A stretch of DNA of 5,358 bases from an uncultured Spirochaetales bacterium (GTDB lineage: Bacteria; Spirochaetota; Spirochaetia; Sphaerochaetales; Sphaerochaetaceae), in contig CAMEXG010000137.1 of the NCBI GenBank assembly GCA_945947045.1, positions 1 to 5,358 on the forward strand. Reading direction: 5' to 3'. Below the pieces are notes generated by a model. That model was not told the DNA's origin. It saw nothing but the letters and a program-made list of their open reading frames with translations, and did no database searches. This document shows, one piece after another, positions 1-4,188 of the stretch. How positions within the stretch are numbered: the stretch's first letter is position 1; each line of letters begins with the position of its first letter. The position numbers were made by a program, and so were the translations under genes.

Positions 1-9
1 AAAAATCCC

Positions 10-59
10 TTTGAGGCTTTAAAGATTACCTGGGTACGGGTAATCATTAAAGCTCCAAA
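10..59. repeat. Imperfect 50-base inverted repeat / hairpin upstream of HTH gene
   Basis: The inner arms GATTACC (24-30) and GGTAATC (39-45) are a perfect dyad around an 8-base spacer. After one A-A mismatch at 23/46, the outer arms CTTTAA (17-22) and TTAAAG (47-52) continue the stem. It then runs out to TTTG (10-13) and CAAA (56-59) with one wobble (15/54) and one mismatch (14/55). As RNA this is a long hairpin. As DNA the inner dyad has the geometry of a repressor operator, and it sits just before a small HTH regulator. On the minus strand the stem is followed by GGGATTTTT at the window edge, so it could instead end a minus-strand transcript, but I see no minus-strand gene here. The structure is seen directly; any function is inferred. 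Confidence 0.55.
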
Positions 60-75
60 AGAAGTCCATTCTTTA

Positions 76-312
76 TTGCTTTCTCTCCTTTTTCGAAAAA
101 GAGAAAGGAAGAGAAAAAGAGAAAGAATCAAACAGTTGAGAAAGAAGAAGGACATAAGCCAGTCTGAGCTGGCATCGCTGATCAGTGTAAAGAAAAACAC
201 CGTTTCTACTTGGAAGAGAGGAACAAGGAAGACAGACTTCAATGCACTTCAACTTTTAAGCGACTACTTCGAGGTATCATTCGAGTGCCTCTTAACGCAT
301 GTCGATGATTGA
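76..312 (+). CDS. Small Cro/CI (XRE)-family HTH regulator, start uncertain, possibly degenerate
   Basis: This encodes a 78-residue protein if it starts at TTG 76. The HTH_3 fold is recognisable: helix 1 around RIKQLRKKK (17-25), then ISQSELASLISVKKNTVSTW (27-46) with the conserved Q-x-x-L-A and the S-T-W recognition helix, then the R-G-T-R segment and a C-terminal helix pattern LLSDYFEVSFECLL. The family binds operator DNA as dimers; stand-alone 65-80 residue members are usually autoregulators or regulators of neighbouring genes. The start is doubtful. No ATG or GTG precedes the HTH, and the frame has no stop back to base 1. TTG 76 has only a weak AAAAGAAG about 11 bases upstream. TTG 136 follows GAGAAAG at better spacing but would remove helix 1. 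Several usually conserved positions differ (K for E before R-G, C-L-L-T for Y-L-L-G). The gene may start upstream of the window, use TTG, or be decaying. The fold is confident; its target and activity are unknown. Confidence 0.6.
   Translation: MLSLLFRKRERKRKRERIKQLRKKKDISQSELASLISVKKNTVSTWKRGTRKTDFNALQLLSDYFEVSFECLLTHVDD
95..125 (+). repeat. 18-bp tandem duplication (about 1.7 copies) in HTH N-terminus
   Basis: GAAAAAGAGAAAG occurs at 95-107 and again at 113-125, a period of 18 bases. The duplication is in frame and adds six basic/acidic residues, giving a K-R-E-R-K-R-K-R-E-R run just before helix 1 of the HTH domain. Removing one unit would leave F-R-K-R-E-R-I-K-Q-L, closer to the usual short lead-in of this family. 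It overlaps the TTTTTCGAAAAA palindrome at 89-100. Confidence 0.7.
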
Positions 313-407
313 TGATCTCTTATCTTTGTCTCTTTCTTAATAAAAATAGCCTTATGTTTTTCTCCTTTCTTATTCTCATCTTTTCCTTTTCTTCTTATTA
401 TGTCGAC
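313..407 (+). promoter_or_regulatory. Pyrimidine-rich leader with a weak promoter candidate
   Basis: The spacer between the HTH gene and the binding-protein gene is almost all T and C on the plus strand, apart from an A-rich patch at 339-348. The best sigma-70-like pair I can find is TTCTCA (373-378) and TATTAT (396-401), 17 bases apart. It would start transcription almost at the ribosome binding site, giving a very short leader, so it is a weak candidate. I see no intrinsic terminator after the HTH gene, so co-transcription from upstream is also possible. Confidence 0.22.
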
Positions 408-413
408 AAGGAG
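408..413 (+). promoter_or_regulatory. Ribosome binding site that fixes the binding-protein start
   Basis: AAGGAG lies 7 bases before the ATG at 421. An in-frame ATG at 400 lies upstream of this site and would give a seven-residue extension (M-S-T-R-R-I-K) in front of a normal M-K-K signal peptide. The Shine-Dalgarno position and the signal peptide both favour 421. Confidence 0.88.
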
Positions 414-420
414 AATTAAG

Positions 421-1224
421 ATGAAAAAGATACTTTTCATTTCTATTATCGCAATTCTTCTTGCCAACTCAATAATGGCAAGTGGAAGCAAAGAAAAATC
501 GTTTTCAGGCGACCAGCTTGAAAGAATCAAAGAAAAGGGTGAGATCACCATTGCCATGGAAGGCACATGGGCACCATGGACCTATCATAATGAGAAAGAT
601 GAACTGGTGGGATATGACACAGAGATAGGTCAGGCCATCGCAGATAAGCTTGGAGTCAAGGCTGTATTCATTGAAGGTGAATGGGATGGACTCTTGGCAG
701 GATTGGATGCAGGTAGATACGATATCATGATCAACGGCGTCGACTACACAGAAGAGAGAGCAAACAAATATGACTTCTCCACTCCTTATGCATACAATAG
801 AACAGCCGTAATCGTTAAGGATGACAACAACGCTATCTCCCAGATGAGTGATCTCAAGGGATTAAAGACGGCGAATACTATATCAAGTACATATGCTCAG
901 GTTGCTGAGAAATATGGGGCGAACGTAACAGGTGTAGATGACCTTGTTCAGACTTTCGAGCTTCTTATCTCTGGAAGAATCGACGCCACTCTCAACGCTG
1001 AAGTAACTTTCTATGATTACAAGAAAGCCCACCCGGATGCAGCGATCAAGATCGCTACTCTGGACCCGGAGTCCACAAAGGTGGTGATCCCATTCAAGAA
1101 GGGCGATGACTCCGCTACTCTCAGAGAGGCTGTAGACAAGGCCCTGGAAGAGATGAGGGAAGACGGAACTCTATCCGCCCTCAGTATCAAGTACTTCGGT
1201 ACCGATATATCTAAGGCTGAATAA
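421..1224 (+). CDS. Amino-acid ABC transporter substrate-binding protein (SBP family 3)
   Basis: This 267-residue exported protein belongs to the bacterial family-3 solute-binding proteins (SBP_bac_3/PBPb fold; HisJ, FliY/TcyA relatives), which capture polar amino acids and deliver them to an ABC permease. Residues 1-20 are a Sec signal: M-K-K, a hydrophobic core, then I-M-A before S-G-S-K-E-K. There is no lipobox cysteine, so signal peptidase I cleavage near residue 20 is likely and the protein is probably soluble in the periplasm. Lobe 1 starts near 31 and carries the family signature GYDTEIGQAIADKLG (64-78) and INGVDYTEERANKYDFSTPY (104-123), with R113 at the usual alpha-carboxylate-binding position. 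Lobe 2 spans about 127-220 (DLKG at 144-147, GRIDATLNAE at 185-194); the chain then returns to lobe 1 and ends with the DGTLSALSIKYFG helix (248-260). No permease or ATPase gene follows; a MATE gene starts one base after the stop. The class is confident; cystine or another polar amino acid as ligand is only a guess. Confidence 0.92.
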   Translation: MKKILFISIIAILLANSIMASGSKEKSFSGDQLERIKEKGEITIAMEGTWAPWTYHNEKDELVGYDTEIGQAIADKLGVKAVFIEGEWDGLLAGLDAGRYDIMINGVDYTEERANKYDFSTPYAYNRTAVIVKDDNNAISQMSDLKGLKTANTISSTYAQVAEKYGANVTGVDDLVQTFELLISGRIDATLNAEVTFYDYKKAHPDAAIKIATLDPESTKVVIPFKKGDDSATLREAVDKALEEMREDGTLSALSIKYFGTDISKAE

Positions 1225-1225
1225 A

Positions 1226-2590
1226 ATGGTCAGGGATTTGACAGTTGGAAAAAGCGGCAGAGTGATCTTTTCATTCTGCCTTCCTTTATTTTTATCGGTA
1301 GTCTTTCAGCAACTCTACACTATTGCAGATAGTTTTGTTGCAGGAAGATTCATCGGGGAAGAAGCTCTGGCAGCTGTGGGCAACAGCTATGAGATGACTC
1401 TCATCTTTATAGCCTTCGCCTTTGGCTGCAGCATGGGTGCTTCTGTCCTTGTATCGAAGCTATTCGGCGCCAAAGATTATAAAAAACTGAAGAGTTCTGT
1501 TTCTACGTCAATTATCGCAACTACAGTATGTTTCTCTTTTCTTATGGTCTTTGGACTGCTAGTGGGAAAAAGGATCCTTCTTCTCATCAACACCCCCTCG
1601 TCTCTTATGGATCCATCCTGGGTATATCTCGAGATATATCTATTCGGTCTCCCCTTTCTCTTTCTGTACAACCTCTCGACCGGCATATTCTCAGGCCTTG
1701 GAGACAGCCGCACCCCCTTTATATTCTTAGCCCTCTCTTCTACAGCGAATATCTTTATGGACATCTACTTTGTAGCCGGGCTGAAGATGGGCGTCGAGGG
1801 AGTGGCATGGGCTACGTTTATTTGCCAAGGGATATCAAGCATACTTGCTCTCGTTGTTGTGGCTAAGAGACTAAAAGAAGTGGAGAGTAAGGAGAAAGCT
1901 ATGCTTTTCTCCCTCCCTCTTCTTAAAGACTTCTTATCGGTAGCTGTACCCACCACTCTCCAGCAGAGCTTCGTATCCGTGGGAAACATATTGATACAGA
2001 GCACAATAAACAGCTTTGGTCCTGGAGTAATGGCAGGATATGCCGGAGGAATAAAGCTGAACAACCTGGTGATCACTAGTTTCACTACTATAGGTAACGG
2101 CATGTCAAACTTTACAGCCCAGAACCTGGGGGCAGGAAAGATGGAGAGAATAAGGGAAGGAGAGAAGGCGGGGATAAAGATGATTTGGATTCTCACTCTT
2201 CCAATATTCCTTCTTTATTTCTTCTTCTCACCCACCCTTCTTAAGCTTTTCTTGGAAAACCCTTCAGAAGAGGCTTTACAGAGTGGAAAGGCCCTGCTTA
2301 CCATCCTCTCTCCATTCTATTTTGTAGTGGCTCTGAAGCTTATTACAGATGGAGTATTGAAAGGATTGGGACTAATGAAGGAGTTTATGATCGACACATT
2401 CTCCGATCTTATTCTCCGTGTCTCATTGTCTTTCATTCTCTCTTCCACTTTCCTTGGCTCCAATGGAATATGGCTCTCATGGCCGATCGGTTGGGTGGTA
2501 GGAACTATCCTCTCTCTCTATTTCTATAAGAGAGGCACAAAGAAGCTTTTTGAGAGAAAAGAAAGAAGATTTCAAGTAGAAGACATATAA
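1226..2590 (+). CDS. MATE-family multidrug/metabolite efflux transporter
   Basis: This complete 454-residue inner-membrane protein has the usual length and 12-helix pattern of MATE (multi-antimicrobial extrusion) exporters, which expel organic cations or metabolites in exchange for Na+ or H+. Helix 1 holds the typical QQLYTIADSFVAG (28-40); D35 aligns roughly with the cation-coupling Asp of NorM/DinF proteins. The N-lobe ends with NIFMDIYFVAGLKMGVEGVAWA (175-196), with D179 matching the conserved helix-5 Asp. The C-lobe begins near 235 and repeats the motif as FTAQNLGAGK (296-305). The last helix ends near 433, and a basic tail follows. Substrate cannot be read from sequence; the branch is DinF/general MATE-like rather than MepA-like. 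The start ATG lies one base after the binding-protein stop, with TAAGG at 1212-1216 inside the end of that gene, so translation is probably coupled. A long hairpin follows the stop at once. Confidence 0.95.
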   Translation: MVRDLTVGKSGRVIFSFCLPLFLSVVFQQLYTIADSFVAGRFIGEEALAAVGNSYEMTLIFIAFAFGCSMGASVLVSKLFGAKDYKKLKSSVSTSIIATTVCFSFLMVFGLLVGKRILLLINTPSSLMDPSWVYLEIYLFGLPFLFLYNLSTGIFSGLGDSRTPFIFLALSSTANIFMDIYFVAGLKMGVEGVAWATFICQGISSILALVVVAKRLKEVESKEKAMLFSLPLLKDFLSVAVPTTLQQSFVSVGNILIQSTINSFGPGVMAGYAGGIKLNNLVITSFTTIGNGMSNFTAQNLGAGKMERIREGEKAGIKMIWILTLPIFLLYFFFSPTLLKLFLENPSEEALQSGKALLTILSPFYFVVALKLITDGVLKGLGLMKEFMIDTFSDLILRVSLSFILSSTFLGSNGIWLSWPIGWVVGTILSLYFYKRGTKKLFERKERRFQVEDI

Positions 2591-2591
2591 G

Positions 2592-2627
2592 AAATGGGAG
2601 ACATAGGGCAACCTTTGTTTCCCATTT
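2592..2627 (+). terminator. Long GCAA-loop hairpin just after the MATE stop
   Basis: Two bases after the TAA, AAATGGGAGACATAGG pairs with CCTTTGTTTCCCATTT through 16 positions, with one U-U mismatch (2604/2615) and one G-U wobble (2600/2619), closed by a GCAA tetraloop (2608-2611), a stable GNRA loop. The sequence downstream is T-rich but broken (ATCATCATTTCTTTT), so termination may be incomplete; the stem may also protect the mRNA 3' end from exonucleases. The structure is certain; the role is inferred. Confidence 0.65.
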
Positions 2628-2647
2628 ATCATCATTTCTTTTCCAGA

Positions 2648-2660
2648 GTTTATCATAAAC
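2648..2660. repeat. Perfect 13-base palindrome
   Basis: GTTTATCATAAAC is symmetric about C2654 and is followed by ATTTTTCCC. As RNA it would form only a weak A/U stem. As DNA it could be a small regulator site, but there is no supporting context and chance is possible in AT-rich sequence. Confidence 0.3.
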
Positions 2661-2780
2661 ATTTTTCCCAATAGAAAAGAAAAAGAGGTAGTGTCTCTTC
2701 TCTTAATGTAGGTTGATTTAGTCCTCTTCTCTCTATATTCTTTGTACTCTCCCTATGTAGCACCATCACCTTCTCTCTTT

Positions 2781-2818
2781 AGAGGTCTTCTTTTTTATGC
2801 GTCATAAGGAAAGCCTCT
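2781..2818 (+). terminator. Hairpin followed by a T-rich run, terminator-like on the plus strand
   Basis: AGAGG (2781-2785) pairs with CCTCT (2814-2818). Inside, TTATG (2795-2799) pairs with CATAA (2803-2807), and the T-run 2791-2794 extends this stem by A-U and G-U pairs. An alternative register pairs 2786-2793 with 2806-2813. The stem is followed by TTATTCTTC. It may be a backup terminator for read-through from the MATE gene about 190 bases upstream, or end a separate transcript. Confidence 0.35.
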
Positions 2819-2839
2819 TTATTCTTCACGTAGAGTGAC

Positions 2840-2845
2840 TATAAT
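2840..2845 (+). promoter_or_regulatory. Consensus -10 box (TATAAT) inside the spacer
   Basis: TATAAT matches the sigma-70 -10 consensus exactly. The -35 region is poor: TTTATT at 2818-2823 with a 16-base gap is the best available. No gene follows on the plus strand, so if it is used it would make a non-coding RNA starting near 2852. In AT-rich DNA a lone TATAAT is weak evidence. Confidence 0.25.
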
Positions 2846-2851
2846 CCCCTC

Positions 2852-3025
2852 CAATAGCTTTCATGAACCTTTTTAATAGGCATCTGAAAGAAGACACTAT
2901 ATAGAATTACCCTTTCTATAAGTTTTGTCTTTACACTCAAAAATGGAAAAGTATACTTAAAGCTCAGTCTAAGCTTTATATCTTCCTTCACTCATATATT
3001 GTTTTTGATAAAGCATTTTTTTCTT
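2852..3025 (+). ncRNA. Candidate structured small RNA of about 170 nt
   Basis: Downstream of the TATAAT box are three consecutive stem-loops. The first is CTTTCATG/CATCTGAAAG with an inner CCT/AGG (2858-2890). The second is TATAGAA-N7-TTCTATA (2900-2920). The third is TAAAGCT-N7-AGCTTTA (2958-2978). A T7 run preceded by a stem arm follows (3008-3022). The third hairpin's right arm can pair instead with ATAAAGC at 3008-3014, forming the terminator stem, so two folds exclude each other. There is no coding frame with a ribosome site and I recognise no known RNA family. This is an inference from structure and order only. Confidence 0.2.
2973..3022 (+). terminator. Possible plus-strand terminator ending in T7
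   Basis: GCTTTAT (2973-2979) pairs with ATAAAGC (3008-3014) around a 28-base loop, and A plus seven T residues (3016-3022) follow directly. The layout fits an intrinsic terminator, although the loop is long and the stem is A/U-rich. It would end any plus-strand transcript before it runs into the opposing isomerase gene. Confidence 0.35.
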
Positions 3026-3037
3026 AGTCTTTAAGTC

Positions 3038-3071
3038 AAAAAAATCACCCCAAATCTTTAGATTCGAGGTG
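3038..3071 (-). terminator. Intrinsic terminator of the MATE/isomerase operon
   Basis: Read on the minus strand, CACCTCGAATCT pairs with AGATTTGGGGTG, leaving a minimal loop (TAAA if the innermost pair is open), and is followed by A and seven T residues. Two of the pairs are G-U wobbles on this strand but would be C-A mismatches on the other, so the hairpin is built for minus-strand transcription. It starts about ten bases after the isomerase stop codon, the expected position. Confidence 0.92.
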
Positions 3072-3080
3072 AGGTCTTTC

Positions 3081-4145
3081 TTATACAGTAAGCTCGTACT
3101 CTTTCCCGTCGTCAAAGTAATGGGAAAGCTCAGTAGGCTTGAATATTCCTTTGTTTGTTACGATTCCTGTAATAAGTGACGGCGGTGTCATATCGAAGGC
3201 AGGGTAGTAGCCTTTTACACCACTATCAACCTTGGCTGTTCTTACTCCCATAGCCTGGAGAGAGAAGTCGGGATCTCTCATCTCTATTGTCACAGTGTCC
3301 CAAGTAGGGTGGCCGATATCCGGTGCCCCTGATACATATACAGGAACCCCGAAGTATTTGGCGCAGATTGCTATCTGGCTTGTCCCCACTTTATTAAATA
3401 CATAGCCGTCTACGCTGATGGCGTCTGCAGCACAGGTAAAGACATCAACCCCTTCCTTGGCCATGACAAAGGCAGGCATGTTGTCGGTAATGAGAGTGGT
3501 GTCGAAGCCCATCTCAGAGCATACTGTGGATGTAAACCTGGCACCTTGGAAGTATGGTCTGGTTTCAGGGCAGAAGAGCTTAATATTATTTCCCCTCTCT
3601 CTGCACTCAAGAAGCATCATGCCGAGAATTGTCTCAGCATAGCACTGTGTCATCACCGTGCCGTTCTGAGGGAACTTCTCCACAAGATACTTGGCTGCGT
3701 CCCTGACTCTGTTGTATCTGGCGTTATTCATCTCCACCACATAGTCTCTTACAGCTTCGTCTGCCCTCCTTCCCTCTTCAAAGGCCTTCATAGCCACAGG
3801 GATACAGGCATCTGTAAGCATCTTCATTCTCTTTGTGGTGGTTGGACGAGAAGAGTAGATGATCCTGGAGGAATCCTCCAGATATCTCTTTTTTTCCTCC
3901 CTCCCCATATCCCTGCACTTCCATGCAGCAAGGGCCATGCCCATAGGTGCAAGAGTATATGGGCCTGTGGACTGAGTGACCATATCGCGTATAGCAGAGG
4001 CTACATCCTCTACCGTTTTACAAACCACAAACTCTATTTTGGCTGGATATACTCTTCTGTCGAGAACTCTTACTTCACCTTCATCGTACCATGCCACGTT
4101 CTCATAACGGAGCATGAACGCTAAATCTTTATCTGCTCTTTCCAT
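3081..4145 (-). CDS. mtnA: S-methyl-5-thioribose-1-phosphate isomerase family protein (MtnA/eIF2B-like)
   Basis: This 354-residue cytoplasmic protein belongs to the MtnA/eIF2B-alpha-like aldose-1-phosphate isomerases. MtnA converts methylthioribose-1-phosphate to methylthioribulose-1-phosphate in methionine salvage; relatives act on deoxyribose- or ribose-based phosphates. Expected catalytic and phosphate-site motifs are present in order: S-S-R-P-T-T at 98-103 (R100), T-Q-C at 166-168 (catalytic Cys168), ETRPYFQGAR at 194-203 (Q200), TLITDNM at 217-223, A-A-D at 239-241 (catalytic Asp241), N-K-V-G-T at 251-255, and PAFDMTP at 315-321. Two usual motifs differ: R-G-A-P is replaced by S-T-G-P (59-62) and G-A-D-R by A-A-D-A (239-242). 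I recall S/T-x-G-P in clostridial MtnA-annotated relatives, so this may be a subfamily with a shifted substrate; the symbol marks the family, not a proven reaction. The start at 4145 has no clear Shine-Dalgarno; M11 is a possible alternative. It is 43 bases downstream of the MATE gene, likely same operon. Confidence 0.87.
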   Translation of the reverse strand: MERADKDLAFMLRYENVAWYDEGEVRVLDRRVYPAKIEFVVCKTVEDVASAIRDMVTQSTGPYTLAPMGMALAAWKCRDMGREEKKRYLEDSSRIIYSSRPTTTKRMKMLTDACIPVAMKAFEEGRRADEAVRDYVVEMNNARYNRVRDAAKYLVEKFPQNGTVMTQCYAETILGMMLLECRERGNNIKLFCPETRPYFQGARFTSTVCSEMGFDTTLITDNMPAFVMAKEGVDVFTCAADAISVDGYVFNKVGTSQIAICAKYFGVPVYVSGAPDIGHPTWDTVTIEMRDPDFSLQAMGVRTAKVDSGVKGYYPAFDMTPPSLITGIVTNKGIFKPTELSHYFDDGKEYELTV

Positions 4146-4188
4146 GGCTTTATTCTATATCATTTACCTTTTTGGGGAATAGCTTTTC

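Larger units (their letters stand above)
2591..3080. other. 490-base convergent spacer with hairpins but no convincing gene
   Basis: The spacer separates the 3' ends of the plus and minus operons. It holds a hairpin right after the MATE stop (2592-2627), a perfect 13-base palindrome (2648-2660), a second hairpin (2781-2818), a TATAAT box (2840-2845), three further stem-loops (2858-2890, 2900-2920, 2958-2978), a T-run terminator-like element (2973-3022) and the minus-strand terminator (3038-3071). Open frames are short (37 codons at most) and look like chance. No transposase remnant, tRNA or CRISPR repeat is visible. Confidence 0.75.

Noticed and set aside
10..59. Integron attC site or tRNA-like element
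   Set aside because: No GTTRRRY/RYYYAAC core sites, no anticodon arm or T-loop consensus; only a simple imperfect stem is present.
400..423. Earlier in-frame ATG (400) for the binding protein
   Set aside because: It lies upstream of the AAGGAG site that serves ATG 421 and would put a charged extension before a standard M-K-K signal peptide.
264..566. Minus-strand 100-codon open frame
   Set aside because: It overlaps the HTH and binding-protein genes, shows no family motif, and its composition is that of an antisense shadow.
1477..2196. Open frames antisense to or out of frame with the plus-strand MATE gene
   Set aside because: They are shadows of a well-conserved membrane-protein gene, with no motifs of their own.
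2477..2671. Minus-strand 64-codon open frame across the end of the MATE gene
   Set aside because: Most of it is antisense to the MATE C-terminus, and it has no supporting ribosome site or family resemblance.
2594..2674. Plus-strand 26-codon frame right after the MATE stop
   Set aside because: It lies over the 2592-2627 hairpin, has no proper ribosome site, and its composition is random.
2653..2766. Minus-strand 37-codon frame in the spacer, beginning M-V-L-H-R-E
   Set aside because: An AGAAGG lies only two bases before the ATG, too close for a normal ribosome site, and the protein has no recognisable features. It is plausible as chance and worth revisiting only if conserved.
2591..3080. CRISPR array or insertion-sequence remnant in the spacer
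   Set aside because: The inverted repeats differ in sequence and spacing, there are no regular direct repeats, and no transposase fragment is visible.
3546..4124. Plus-strand 192-codon open frame opposite the isomerase gene
   Set aside because: The minus-strand frame carries all isomerase catalytic motifs; this one is rich in His and Cys by antisense composition and has no recognisable domain.
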